Origin: Aspidiotus rigidus | Taxonomy: Eukaryota > Arthropoda > Insecta > Hemiptera > Diaspididae | Direction of reading: 5' to 3' | DNA length: 64,000 nt | NCBI GenBank assembly: GCA_035079385.1 | Contig: JAVHKY010000004.1 | Location: forward strand, 12,183,001-12,247,000 | In this document: in pieces, positions 24,011-35,360 of the stretch | Position numbering within the stretch: position 1 is the stretch's first letter | How the letters are laid out: each line of letters begins with the position of its first letter | Program-made: the position numbers and the translations under genes | The notes under the pieces: model-generated | The model's input: only the letters and a program-made list of their open reading frames with translations | What the model was told of the DNA's origin: nothing | The model's database searches: none

Positions 24011-25000
24011 TACAGACCGGAAAATATTTTTTCTAGCCTAGATTATAAGAAAACATAGCTTCGCTCTTAGCATGCGTTTTCAAGGAGGCCTACAAAAAAC
24101 AAGCTGAAGTAGATGAAGAGCTGGAAGAAGAAGTGTTTTTCGTATCCAAAGAAAGGAGTGCAGTGTATTTTGGGATTTTAAAAACGTGAATGATTTTAGA
24201 CTAGTGGTTTCTCAGGGGGTTCCGAGGGTGTCGGTACGTGCAATTAAGCTGCACGGCTTGAGCAATGCACCTATTGTGCCATACAACATTATTTTTCTTG
24301 CACGGTTGAAGTAATCAAAAGTCTTGCGGCAGATTGCACTCAACCTTGTCCATGTATCTCGTTGGCTTGTACCTGCTCAATGGAACCTCTAATGAAGGTC
24401 CATGCTCAACTCCATCCCCAGATATTTGATGAATTCAATGGGTTTCACTAAGGTGGTGGACAGCCGTGCCGCCAGTTCACCAGCTTCTCCTTCGTGAGAT
24501 CAAGACTTCTGTCTTTTTACATTTGGTTCTAATCTACTGCAGGAACTTCGACCGACCTTTTTAGGGACTTACAGAGATTTTGAACTCTGATCTCTATATA
24601 TGAACGAAGGACTTGAAGAAATGTTGACTTCGGAGCTACATAATATGAGAATAACTTGAAGAACATTTTAATCTCGAGTTATATAAAATATAAGGAGGAG
24701 ATCGACCCACTAGAGAAATTCCTCCTGTAAGGTGGCGTGGAACAAGGTTCAACAACTGTTCCACTCTGAAGATAATAAAATGTTGACTTCTTGAATAAAA
24801 TATTTGAGGAAATGGTAAATTTAAATCCGTACAACCCTCATAGAGAAAATTAGATGCCATTGCAGGACTGCAATGGCAGCGGGGAACCCGCTGTCCCGAG
24901 TCCCCTAGAACCTGAAGTTTTCCAAGTCCTAAAATCTCATGTGACAACTAGACGAAGTCATACTCAAGCGAGTAATACAAACGGAGTAATTTACAATTTT
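24011..25000. other. intergenic with scattered repeat units, no gene recognised
   Basis: It has two decayed 45-bp units at 24590-24675 and AGCGGGGAACCCGCTGTCC at 24878. No domain-bearing frame was seen. Confidence 0.4.
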
Positions 25001-25026
25001 AGCCACAGAAATTAAACGACGCCGGA

Positions 25027-25054
25027 GCGCTTTCGATTAAACAATCATTGTCAA
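25027..25054 (-). other. conserved PLE 3' stem-loop (hammerhead-like), copy 2
   Basis: The minus strand reads UUGACAAUG, then the stem GAUU-GUUU-AAUC, then GAAAGCGC, about 60 bp beyond the stop codon of the adjoining PLE frame. The stem differs from the other copies but still pairs. Confidence 0.55.
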
Positions 25055-25112
25055 CGGGGACTGGAAAGCGACTGAACCAACTCCGGCTGTAAACTAGAAA
25101 CATACGAGGAAA

Positions 25113-27125
25113 TCAGGATTGAACCAGCGAGTCATCACGACGTGAATCATACTCGTAAACTAGTTCAATCAACCCCTCATCAGGTATGTACCTGTTGAGC
25201 ACATTAAGGTCGTCGTTATTTAAATGACGGATTATTTCGATGTGTTCTAACGCTTTCCGTTTCAAATACGCGTTGTCTATATAGAGGAGGACCTCGGACC
25301 CCTCTTTAATGCTATGGCCGCTAGTGATTAGATGGTCCGCAAACGCCGATTCACCTATATTCTTCTTTTCCCACGCCTTCCTGTGTTCAGCGATTCTAAT
25401 TTTCAACTGACGGCCTGTCTCGCCGATATAAATTCCGTTACAATCCTTACACTCAACTTTATACACACCACTCCTCTCGGCCAGTTGGATGGGGTCTTTT
25501 AGCCTAACCAATAAACTTTTTATGGTATTGGGGTTGTAATACACAGGCCGAAATCCGAAGGGGCGTAGGACACGACTCAATTGAGATGAAAACTGCCCCA
25601 AGAATGGAAGCCTTATCCAACGCTCTCTACTGTTTAGGGCCGTATTGCGGGGGAGGGAGGTGGGGGAATCGAGGCATTTTCGAGTAACTTTCCTTTGGAT
25701 CATAAGGTCAATGTCTAAGTTCACTTCATTCACTCTGGCCAAGTGCTTTATAGTTAATACCTCTTTTTGGAAGGCTGACTGATTGAGAGGAATACTAGTC
25801 AGTCGATGGATTGAGCTGTTAAATCCAGTATATTTATGGGCTACAGGGCAAAAAGATTTTCCGTGGACAGTAATATCGGTCGCAGTATCTTTCCTGTATA
25901 TGGCGAATTCATGGATACCGTCTCTATTACAGATCGTCAAATCCAAGTAATTAATAGATGCGCCACAGATTTCTAAAGTAAATTTTATAGAAGGATATTG
26001 ATTATTTAGATACTGGAGAAACTCCAAAAGGAGCTCTCGGGGACCAGTCCACGTACACAACACATCGTCGACATACCTGTGCCAATAATAAATCTGATCT
26101 AAATACGCACTGCCAGAGGAGAACAAATCGAGCTCAAACTTAGACATCAAGACCTCCGAAATGAGAGAACCCAAAGGCGAACCGATGGGTATTCCAACCT
26201 CTTCAGGAAACTCAAAAAACTTGTTATCGAATTTGCAATAATTGGGAGACCAATAAATATTGAGGAGATTGAAAAATTCACCCAATTCTTCTTGGCGAAC
26301 ATTTGTTTGAATCAAAAGGTCTCCCATATGTTGCATGGCGGTTGCTCTGGGGATATTGGGGAACAGGCCGACCACATCAAATGAACACAGGGTCGATCCC
26401 AGCGGAAGAATATTATCCTTAAGTCTATCAGCCAAGGAGACCGAATTTTTCACCGAGTAAGGTGACTCATGGTCAACTCTCGATTTAAACCATCGGTCCA
26501 AAAATTTCGCCAGAGCGTACGTGGGGGAGGACACAAAGGATACGACCGAACGCATCGGGTTATCTTTTTTATAGACTTTTGGTAGCCCGTACAGGAGGGG
26601 AGGCACAGGGTTGGGCTCCAGGAGCAATCTTTTTAGCGAGGGAGTTTTAATAATACATTCACACTCGTTTATCACACGTCTAACTTCTTTTACGTGTTTA
26701 GGAAAATTGAAACTGTCGTTTTCCTTAGCACCACACTGGCCGAGAACGTCATAGACCTTGGAGACGTAGGAGGACTTCTCCATCACGACAATGGCATTAC
26801 TTTTGTCAGCCTTCGTGATGATTAAGCCCTTCTCCCTGACCCTCCTCTTTAATCCCTTAATCACCTCAATTGCGTAATTGTTTATACGAGGGAGGGAGGT
26901 ATTGCGGACAAGAGCAGCACAATTTTTTTGAGTACTAACCCCCGGTCCGATTTTCACCTCGAGGTCGGCAACAACATTAGCCAAAGCATTACTATTATTA
27001 AGAGGGGGTAATCCGAACTTCAACCCTTTCTCTAATAAATTCACCTCATCACTACTGAACTCAACCTGACTGTAATTTTTAATGCGTGGTTGGCAGTTTT
27101 GGATAACACTGACCTCAGGTCTCAC
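25113..27125 (-). CDS. Penelope-like element RT/GIY-YIG protein, uninterrupted (5'-truncated)
   Basis: A single frame of about 670 codons has no internal stop. Landmarks in order: LPPLNNSNALANVVADLEV, LIITKADKSNAIVVM, LPKVYKKDNPMRSVVSF, motif A SFDVVGLFPNIP, motif B GIPIGSPLGSL, catalytic HRYVDDVLC, thumb KFTLEICGASINYLDLT, a linker with VHGKSFCPVAHK, and a C-terminal GIY-YIG nuclease (GVYKVECKDCNGIYIGETGR then AEH). Compared with the 6.5-8.8-kb copy, about 130 N-terminal residues are missing. The first usable codon is a GTG at 27125 and a stop (TAG, 27131-27129) lies directly upstream, so the copy is 5'-truncated and has no proper ATG start. RT and endonuclease residues are all present, so the enzyme core looks undamaged. 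It could in principle act in trans if expressed from an outside start. Confidence 0.88.
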   Translation of the reverse strand: MRPEVSVIQNCQPRIKNYSQVEFSSDEVNLLEKGLKFGLPPLNNSNALANVVADLEVKIGPGVSTQKNCAALVRNTSLPRINNYAIEVIKGLKRRVREKGLIITKADKSNAIVVMEKSSYVSKVYDVLGQCGAKENDSFNFPKHVKEVRRVINECECIIKTPSLKRLLLEPNPVPPLLYGLPKVYKKDNPMRSVVSFVSSPTYALAKFLDRWFKSRVDHESPYSVKNSVSLADRLKDNILPLGSTLCSFDVVGLFPNIPRATAMQHMGDLLIQTNVRQEELGEFFNLLNIYWSPNYCKFDNKFFEFPEEVGIPIGSPLGSLISEVLMSKFELDLFSSGSAYLDQIYYWHRYVDDVLCTWTGPRELLLEFLQYLNNQYPSIKFTLEICGASINYLDLTICNRDGIHEFAIYRKDTATDITVHGKSFCPVAHKYTGFNSSIHRLTSIPLNQSAFQKEVLTIKHLARVNEVNLDIDLMIQRKVTRKCLDSPTSLPRNTALNSRERWIRLPFLGQFSSQLSRVLRPFGFRPVYYNPNTIKSLLVRLKDPIQLAERSGVYKVECKDCNGIYIGETGRQLKIRIAEHRKAWEKKNIGESAFADHLITSGHSIKEGSEVLLYIDNAYLKRKALEHIEIIRHLNNDDLNVLNRYIPDEGLIELVYEYDSRRDDSLVQS

Positions 27126-27135
27126 TTCCTAGACA

Positions 27136-27640
27136 GCGGGGTTCAATAATGACTTTTTTTTAATCATTCATTTTTTCAACGTTGTCTTTTTTTTCCCTTT
27201 TTTTATCAACATTTTTTCAAATTTTTTATTTTGCAAAATTACATTTTAAAGTTCATCCAGCTTTTTTTATCGCTGACACTATATCGTTTACCTTAAATTT
27301 CTTACTGCGAGATGAAATTATTTATCGGGTATTTATTTTACTATTGTTCATTGCGTTTTCTTACTTTTGGAATAAGTTTTTTAATGTGTAAGATCTCCAT
27401 TTACTGTGCTTCTTATTTAATATTGCTGAACATGATTAACTACCGTGCATACCATCTTTTTTAATGTTCATTCCCTCTCTTTTATCGGGCCGATAAATCC
27501 ATACCCAACAAATGGGATAGCGGGTTCCCCGCTAAAAAAGTGTCCTGCTTGCCTCCATTAACGTAATTATAATAACAGGGAACCCGCGAGCTACGGGTTA
27601 TTGTTTTACCCGTCCAACATTTTTATTTTGTAAGTTGTGC
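27136..27640. other. T-rich intergenic DNA with GGGAACC palindromes
   Basis: Two copies of the palindromic repeat occur, one in each orientation: GGATAGCGGGTTCCCCGCT (about 27515) and AACAGGGAACCCGCG (about 27574). The first is the exact reverse complement of the 18161 copy. No gene was seen. Confidence 0.45.
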
Positions 27641-29910
27641 ATAGAGACCCAAGATTGGGAAAGATGAACTCCTAAATATTTGGTTTTGATGAGTTTTTTT
27701 CAAGTTGTTTTGTATTTATTTAAACTGTAAACGTACATAGAAAATAAATTTACATATAACAGCTGTACAAGTGACTCCTTTTCCGTAGGACCTGAGGACA
27801 AGCTCATGCCGTAGTCGATTAAAGCACTGGTATAGTTTTGATCTCGAACTTTATCCAAGATCGACATTATCTTATTCCAGAGAGAAGATTTTTTCCGATG
27901 GCGAATGGGCTCTCAGGTCCAGTTATGACTAAATAGAGGCCCTTGATGCTACAATTTGTCTTCATTCAGTTAATCAAATTTCTTTTTGAATTTTATCTAA
28001 ACGGGCGTCATGACATTAAATTTACTCACTTCGGATCGCAGTATTCACCCATCAAAACAGTAGGTGTTTGTAGTGGACATTTTCCAACTATATAATGAAA
28101 AAAACTTGCACACGGCCATCCCCAAAACCCTACTTTAGACGTTATTGATTCGGCAAAATAAATGACAGATCTAGAGTGATTACACACACTGTTCAGTGCT
28201 GAAGGTACTGAAGAAAAGAAGAAAATTTTTTGTGGTTCGGTAGTCAATCTTTTCTCCGTTTAGGTGTTTTACTTTAAATATTATTTGTTTATACCAGGAA
28301 CAGATTGGAAGGTACAACCAGGTTGCGATAGACCACCGTTGACATAAAAATCGACGTGACCACTTCTCGTTGTTTTCCCACCGAACAGAACGTCCGTGTG
28401 CACCACATCCACAAATTCAGCGTCCTTTTTACTCAACTTTCTGTTAGATTTTTTTGGCGAAAATGATAAAGCAGGATCTAAACCTGTTACAGAAATTGAT
28501 TATTATTACTTGCACAACTGTATGCTGTACACATTTAGTGATTTTTGAAAGAAATCAAATATTTGCGATACAACCTGTGATTCGAGGTAGTCTGTAAGGC
28601 TTCAGATGTTTGGCGATATAGGTTGCAACGTGTGCACCTAAACTGAATCCGATGATGTGAAGAGAATTATGAAACGAGGTTGAGGTGAGGTTTTGTAGAG
28701 CTTGAATAAATTTCGCCACACAAGCACCAACGTGGTCTAAAGAAGCGATAACTACGGGGTACAATCCGGCAGCTAATTTTTCCCAATCGACCATCCAAAC
28801 GTTACAATTTCCTTTGACGAGATAAGCTATTGAAAAATTGCTACGTCAAACGATGGATAGGTAAGTACTCGAAGAATTGATACTCGGACACGCAGAATTC
28901 ACCGTTTTTTAGCTCCTGTAACGTCTGATGAATATTACCATGATAACCGTGTATTATAATCTTGTTCTCTCTTTTTCGTTTGAAATTAGTTTTTAGAATG
29001 GTATCTTGATAAGGAGCAGCAACGTTTTGCCCTTTCTCTTTATTTTCACTGTAAACGAAGAATTGTCTTTCTTATATGCTAAAAGATAACTTCAGTCAGC
29101 AAATAGCATTTTAAGCAACGAGGGCGTGAGGTAGCGATTTCATCGTGTGACATACTTGCAAGAGATGAAAAACGCTCGTCCAAAGCACATAACAGGAACT
29201 GCTCCTTCTTCCCCTGGATTTATGGAAGACCGATGGTAGCTAGGTACATAGGTAACAATCAAGGAATAATACTCACTTTGTATACAAATAGATATCGATT
29301 CTGGGATTTGGGCAAATGTTTTTGCCAGGAAGTTGACATGACCCGATTTGTACGAATGATGAACCACTCAAATAAAATATCGTTAAGAGAATAAATAACA
29401 TTTTTGTCTCCCCTTTTCTGGTAGGTACAGATATTCAGATTTGAATGAGCTTCTATTTAATTACTCCAAACTACCACACAATGAAACAGATGTTGTGTCG
29501 TTCTCATCAATAACTATTGTTATATGTGACGATAAACATACGTATTTTTAGACCACGTCAGATTTGATGAAATAGATTTATTCAATAGAAGCCTATATTC
29601 TACCAAAATGTAGGAAAAAAATGAGGATGATCACGTATTTCAGATTTTTAGGAACAGAAAATAGTTATTTGAATTTTGAAATATGACTAATATAGATTAT
29701 AGTTCATTGATGACGACAACTGATCAGCGATGACATAATTGTTGAAGTAAAATCGTAATAGAGATAAGAGAACAAAATTCTTATTTCATATTCTTGAAAT
29801 ACCTGTAATTAGAAGCTTGATGGTGAGAGCGAAGATTTTGGAGAAGATTTTGAAGATCCAAGTCCGAAAGACACACGCAGTTTGGTGAGAAATCTTCAGA
29901 TAATGGAAAA
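27640..29910 (-). repeat. tandem duplication unit A (lipase and flanks)
   Basis: It aligns with 32750-35040 across exons, introns, 3' flank and about 500 bp of 5' flank (for example GAGAGCGA.GA.TT.GGAGAAGA at 29825 and 34940). The offset is 5117 at the start codons and 5131 at the stop codons, so few indels have accumulated. Boundaries are approximate. Confidence 0.8.
27867..29401 (-). CDS. secreted lipase, pancreatic-lipase/phospholipase A1 family (copy A)
   Basis: Six exons: 29401-29277, 29048-28903, 28826-28575, 28483-28295, 28207-28030 and 27948-27867; all introns are GT..AG and the exons sum to 324 codons (323 residues). Residues 1-22 form a signal peptide (MLFILLTIFYLSGSSF). KIIIHGYHGN marks the oxyanion region. 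The catalytic triad is Ser152 in GFSLGAH, Asp177 in GLDPA and His248 in CNHSRS. Only 14 residues separate Cys231 and Cys246, a short lid as in phospholipase A1 rather than triglyceride lipase. The C-terminus (SPFAIGKN) has no PLAT domain. It is predicted to hydrolyse extracellular phospholipid or acylglycerol esters. An AATAAA lies at 27720-27715. All key residues are present and no stop or frameshift was found. A paralogue lies 5.1 kb away with identical exon structure. Confidence 0.9.
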
Positions 29911-31404
29911 AAATTCACCGGTTCTTATAGACAAAATTGAACGAGGGAGAACCTGTTTTATGGGAAACTGCGAATACAAAAATTTAGACTCTAGAGCTAC
30001 ACTTCGATGCAAAAAAATTTTGACTTCCAAATTATTGCAGGGGGGAGGGACTTACAAAATCCAACTTCTGGGCTTTAAATGATAGCAGGCTCGACGCCAG
30101 GGGCAAGCAAAGCAAACAGCTGCTTGGAGGGTGAAGGAGAACCAATTTTACAATCGAAAGATATTACCAAAATAATTGCTCAAAATTATACTTGGCTTAT
30201 AGTTTTTGGGAAATGGCAGTAAAAACTAGGTTTTGCTAGTAACGTCAAAGAACCTCGCGCCGAGAGTGGTGATAGGAGAGAAACTTTTAAAAAATTCGAC
30301 CTCTGAGCTATATGGAAAAATTTAGACTCTCAAGCTGTGTATGAAACAAGAGGGACTTGGAAATCTCGACTGTTAAGCTTTACACAAAAGTCTTCAATTA
30401 CAATCTTCTCTCGAAAAAATGGTTGGATTTTTTTCGAGTCCTTCTCCTAATATGCATGTAGCTCGAAAATCGAAATTTTTCCGATGTCCCCCTGATGTAA
30501 TCGAATTACGTAAGGTTGCCGACCAACAAACACCGGACATATTACCCGAAAATAACCCCCAATAAAACAAGTTTCCTGTTTAAAAATCGCGACACAGCTG
30601 CATAGAAGCCACCATGTCTCCTCCAGAGACACTAAGTATAGCATTTTATACATTTGCTCCCTACTCATATCGATCACATTTTATTTCTATCTATCATATC
30701 GACTTGTGACACGTCCATCTTGGTCATGATGACGTCATAGTAATGTACCCACCACCAGTATTCCTTAGCTTAGTATAAACCTAGTATTCTGTATGTTAGG
30801 CTAACCAGCTGGGCAAAGGACTTAGGTCACTTACTCCGCGTGTTCGCCCCTATTGTTGACCTGGTGTACGTTTAGTGTATTATGTCGGGCTAATTAGCTC
30901 ATTCGACAGGCCTATGACGTCATACTTCGCCCCACCTTCTCTCCATCTCTCTGACCCTAGTTCACTACACATATTAGGTTTTTAACAGGGAACCTGTTTT
31001 ATGGTTTTTTTTTTAGAAATTTGCCGTATGCCGTGCACCGTTCGGTAAAAACTTGAAAAAATTTCGATCGTCGAGTTTATGATAGGAGGGGGACATCAAA
31101 AATGTCGACTCTCGACCTATATATTTTGAAGTTTCTAAAATAGGTCCAGGTCACTGATGACGTCCTATTTTCTACTAGGTCTATAGTAGGTCTAGGCCTC
31201 CTCCCTAACAGTTTTTTACTAGGTCTGGTTCTCAATACCAAAATCAATTTGACTCATACAAGAGGTTCCCTGCGTTCCTCGTTTAACTTCGTTAAGGAAG
31301 CCGGGTTTGAACACGACTACTACGTGCCGGCGCATATTAATAAAGAAAAGAGGAAGGCAGTTTAAGTTCCCCAACCACAAATTGTTTTTTATTTTTATTA
31401 AACA
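29402..31404. repeat. lipase upstream region, then repeat-rich spacer
   Basis: 29402-29910 is the upstream part of the lipase duplication unit (matching 34519-35040). From 29930 onward come GAACGAGGGAGAACCTGTTT, decayed 45-bp units (about 30000, 30300-30480), TGACGTCA sites (about 30730, 30915), and at 30986-31120 ACAGGGAACCTGTTTTATGG leading into a 45-bp unit. At 31262-31305 the minus strand carries the GTTAAACGAGG...GCAGGGAACCTC module. No gene was seen. Confidence 0.6.
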
Positions 31405-31411
31405 CATCAAA

Positions 31412-31439
31412 GCACTTTCGGCGCAGTGGCCATTCTCAA
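31412..31439 (-). other. conserved PLE 3' stem-loop (hammerhead-like), copy 3
   Basis: The minus strand reads UUGAGAAUG, then the stem GGC-CACUGC-GCC, then GAAAGUGC. It lies about 200 bp beyond the GIY-YIG remnant. It is the most divergent stem of the set but still pairs. Confidence 0.5.
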
Positions 31440-31642
31440 TGAGCGAACAAATACAACTGACTGCAGATTAATAAAAGTTACATAAGCTACTACTGACAGG
31501 AATTAACAAGAGACTCCGATGAAACACCGATAGATAAGAGACGCCAAGGAGTCATTAAGCGACGCTTTCCATCCAACGCAGATCGTCAACGAAGTTTAGA
31601 AGGTGAGCGTTTTCTTCTTTTTCATCATCTTCGCCTTCGTCA

Positions 31643-32439
31643 TCAATTCTTGGAGCGGGGAGAGCGGAGATGATCACATGTGTTCTGTTGGCCCTGAACT
31701 TCATCTTCTTGAAGTGCGATCCTTCCTTCTCTCAACTGAGTGGGACGCAACCCAAAATAAGAAGGGACGAGCCCATACTCAGGGAGGACTTTATTGAGGA
31801 CGTAATTTCCGTATTTAGCCGGCTGGTAGCTATTCTCGAAGTCCTCAATTGCTTTTTGACGACGAAACCTCTGTTTGAAGTGAATTGGGCGGAATTTGTT
31901 GAGGTCAAACTGATGATAAGCCGCCATTAGATGTTCTACGAAGGTGGACCTTCTGGTGAACGTCTTCTTATGCTTATTGAAGCGGGTGGAGAAGTTTCGC
32001 TCAGTCTCCCCTATGTAGAGCGCTGGGCAGCTCAGGATAGGATAATTTATAAACTCCACACTTCCCTAAGGGAGGGGGGTTGGGTCTTTGGGTGAACCCG
32101 AGTGAGCACCTGAAGTGCGGAGTTTATAATAGCCGGGTTCAAGACTAAGAGACTCGGCCAAACCTTTCAAAAAATGCCCAAAAAAAGAAGGCGAATCCAT
32201 TTGCAGTTTTCGAGGGGGAGAGGGGACTGCCTCGACAAAGAGGTCGACAGGCTAAGTCTCTTAGCAGCAAGCTTTTTCCTGTTCATAAGGTCGAGATCCG
32301 CCAGGCCAACGTCTTTATCAGGCACAATTCGTCGCTGGACGAGTCGCCGTTGAGGGGCAGGGATACGAAACGAAGAATCCAAGTCTCGAGTGACAATAGG
32401 CCAACGTAGGTCCACGTGTTCCTGGCCCAACAGAATCAA
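31643..32439 (-). pseudogene. PLE linker plus GIY-YIG remnant
   Basis: Two frames are joined by a frameshift. 32439-32167 encodes DLDLMNRKKLAAKRL and SLSTSLSRQ, ending in KWIRLLFLGIF; this aligns with the linker of the other copies (SLPRDT..RRLRWISLPFLGKF). 32059-31643 encodes ALYIGETERNFSTRFNKHKK, the YIG..T..R core of the nuclease, then an EDFENSY segment. The RT part upstream is not recognisable. Confidence 0.7.
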
Positions 32440-32749
32440 AATATTCGAAAGACGAAAAAGTATTGCTTCACTTTGAGAAGAGGCGCATCAAAATAAATGA
32501 GATATACTGGAGGGATTTTGATAAGCCTCAAGCTATGCTACCATTGAAACGGGAAGAAGTCAACGCGAACAAAATATAAATAACCTTGAAAGTTGAATAC
32601 GAGAGATTCTTATTCCATCAAAAGAAATCTCATGTCTAGCAAATGAGGTCGTTGTTCATCATTTATTCGTGTTTATGAAAATCCGTACGGCACCTCATCG
32701 CCTCAATTAAAGCAGTCAGCCAGCTGCAAATAAAAAATTTTTCTTTCAT

Positions 32750-35040
32750 AAGTAAGGCTTTGCATAGAGACTCGAAATTGAGAATATGAACTCCAAAATA
32801 TATGGTTTTCAAGAGTTTTCTTCAAGTTGTCTATGTATTTATTTAAACTGTGAACATAGATACAAAGTCTCCATATCACTGCTGAACAAGATGCTTCTCT
32901 TCCGTAGGATCTTAGGAATAGGTCATACCATAGTCGATAAAAGCGTTGGTATAGTTTTGATCTCGCACTTCTTCGAAGATGGGCATCATAATCTTCTTCA
33001 ATTTGAGAGAAGATTTTTTCCGATTGCAAATGGTCTCTCAGGCCCCGTCATAACGATATAAAAGCCTTTTGTGCTACAGAATTGATTTTCATTTAGTTAT
33101 TCAGATTCTGTCTTTTGAATTATATCTAAATGGGGCTCATGAAATTGAATTTACTCACTTAGGATCGCAGTATTCACCCATCAAAACAGTAGGTGTTTGT
33201 AGTGGACATCTCCCGATCATATATTGAAAAAAACTCGCACACGGCCATCCCCAGAACCCTACTTTAGAAGTTATTGATTCGGCAAAATAACTGACTGATC
33301 TGGAGTGATTACACATACTGTTAAGTGCTGAAAGTACTGAAGAAAAGAAGAAAATTTTTGTGGTTCGGCAGTCGATCTTTTTTCTGTTTATGTATATTTT
33401 GCCTTAAATATTATGTACTTACCAGGAACAGATTGCAGAATACAACCAGGTTGTGATAGCCCACCGTTGACATAAAAATCGACGTGACCACTTCTCGTTG
33501 TTCTCCCTCCGAATAGGACGTCCGTGTGCACCACATCCACAAATTCAGCGTCCTTTTTGCTCAACTTTCTGTTAGATTTCTTCGGCGAAAATGATAAAGC
33601 AGGATCTAAACCTGAAGTTACAAAAATTGACTATCATACGCTCTGCACATGAAATAAATTTTCAAAGTTGCGATTGAACCTGTAATTCGAGGTAGTCTGT
33701 AAGGCTTCAGGTATTTGGCAATGTAGGTTGCAACGTGTGCACCTAAACTGAATCCGATGATGTGAAGAGAATTTTGAAACGATGTTGAGGTAACATTTTG
33801 TAGAGCTTGAATAAACTTCGCCACACAAGCGCCAACATGGTCTAAAGAAGAGATAACTACAGGATATAATCCAGCAGCTAATTTTTCCCAATCGACCATC
33901 CAAACGTTACAATTTCCTTTGACGAGATAAGCTATGGAAAACTTGTTACGTCAAACGATGAAAGATGGCAGGTACCTACTCAAAAATTTGATATTTATAA
34001 CTGAATTCACCGTCTTTTAGCTCCCGTACCGTCTGATAAATGTCACCATAAAAACCGTGTATTATAATCTTATTATTTTTTTCTGGTTTGAAATTAGACT
34101 TCAGAATGGTATCTTGATACGGAGCAGCAACGTTTTGCCCTTCCTCTTTATTTTCACTGTAAACGAAAAGTTTTTCTCTCTTACGTCTTGAACTTCAGTT
34201 AGTAAAATTTGCTACCTATTTAATAGCTTGTCAAGCGACACGGGCAGAAGGCAGCGGATTTATCATGGGATACACTTTCCAGAAATGAAAAGCTCGTCAA
34301 AGTTATGTAAGCAAACTGCTCCTTTTTCTCCTCGAGTCATGGGAGACGGAAGTAGCTAGGTATATAATGCCTCACTCGAGGAAAAATACTCACTCCGTAT
34401 ATAAATAGATGTTGATTCTAGGATTTGGGCAAATGTCTTTATCAAGAAGTAGACATGACCCGGTTTGTATGAATGATAAACCACTCAAATGAAGTATTGT
34501 TGAGAGAAGGAATAACATTTTTCTTCTTTCTCTCTCTGGGAGGTACAGATAATCAGATTTGAATGAGTTTCTATTTAAATACTCTAAACTACCATCACAC
34601 AGTGAAACAGATGTTGTGACGTTCTGATCAATAAAATTGTTTCATGTGACAACAAACATATTCTTTGACTACCGGTACGTCAGATTTAATATAGATTTAT
34701 TCGAGCCCTCTATTCTACCAAAATATAGAGAGAGAAAAAAAGAGGATGATCACGGAAGTATTTGAATTTTGGAATTTGTAAGCAGCAAATTCAAATTGTT
34801 ATCCAGATCATGAACGCAGACTTAATCGTTCGGAAATGACGACGACTGATGGTTGATGATAAAATTGTTGAGGTAAAGTCCTGACTTTAAAGATATGAGA
34901 ACGAAGTTCTTTAGGCCTATACGATTGGAGATTTTATGGTGAGAGCGACGACTTCGGAGAAGAATGTCTTTCAAGTTTCTGAAGACCCAACTTCGAAAGA
35001 ATCATAAAGTTTGGTCAGAGATTGTCAAATAATGAGAAAA
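32750..35040 (-). repeat. tandem duplication unit B (lipase and flanks)
   Basis: This is the second member of the duplication. The spacer between units (about 29910-32750) carries PLE lineage 3 and dispersed repeats not found in the units, so these were inserted between the genes or were part of the original junction. Confidence 0.8.
32998..34518 (-). CDS. secreted lipase, pancreatic-lipase/phospholipase A1 family (copy B)
   Basis: Six exons: 34518-34394, 34156-34011, 33931-33680, 33611-33423, 33336-33159 and 33073-32998. The first five have exactly the same lengths as those of copy A; the sum is 322 codons (321 residues). The signal peptide is MLFLLSTILHLSGLSF. The triad is conserved at Ser152 (GFSLGAH), Asp177 (GLDPA) and His248 (CNHSRS), with the same short lid between cysteines. 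The reading frame is intact, and differences from copy A are mostly conservative (for example KIIIHGFYGD for KIIIHGYHGN). An AATAAA signal lies at 32843-32838. It is part of a tandem duplication of about 2.3 kb that includes introns and flanks. Predicted role as for copy A. Confidence 0.9.
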
Positions 35041-35360
35041 AAAGAAGCTAACATGTCTCCTTCGTGTAGCATTCTAAAGGCAATGATCAAATTTGAAGAT
35101 CGATAATATCAATTTTCCTATCTACCTACTATAACGACTTTTGATACTTTGCTCATGATGACGTCATGGTAACGTCTCTCTCCACTATTGTGAGTCATGC
35201 TTAGCCTCTTTCTTGGCATTGTACAGGTGTGGTTTACAGTATGTTAGGCTGAGTATCTTACGGGCTCACTCGCGGTCATATAAGCCTAGTATAGCCCCAT
35301 AAACTGTGTGTTGGGCCTGAGGTAGCCAAAGTCGATACAAACAGGGAATCTATTTTATGT

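Larger units (their letters stand above)
25000..27135 (-). mobile_element. Penelope-like retroelement (lineage 2), 5'-truncated
   Basis: It comprises the 25113-27125 frame, a short 3' region and the stem-loop at 25027-25054. The 5' break is at about 27130 and is followed by T-rich DNA. Boundaries are approximate; no target-site duplication was recognised. Confidence 0.78.
31400..32640 (-). mobile_element. Penelope-like element remnant (lineage 3)
   Basis: The 3' stem-loop (31412-31439), a GIY-YIG remnant and the RT-endonuclease linker are recognisable. 32401-32640 is repeated at 37592-37845 at clearly reduced identity, so it belongs to the same family. The RT catalytic core was not recognised. 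Confidence 0.7.
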
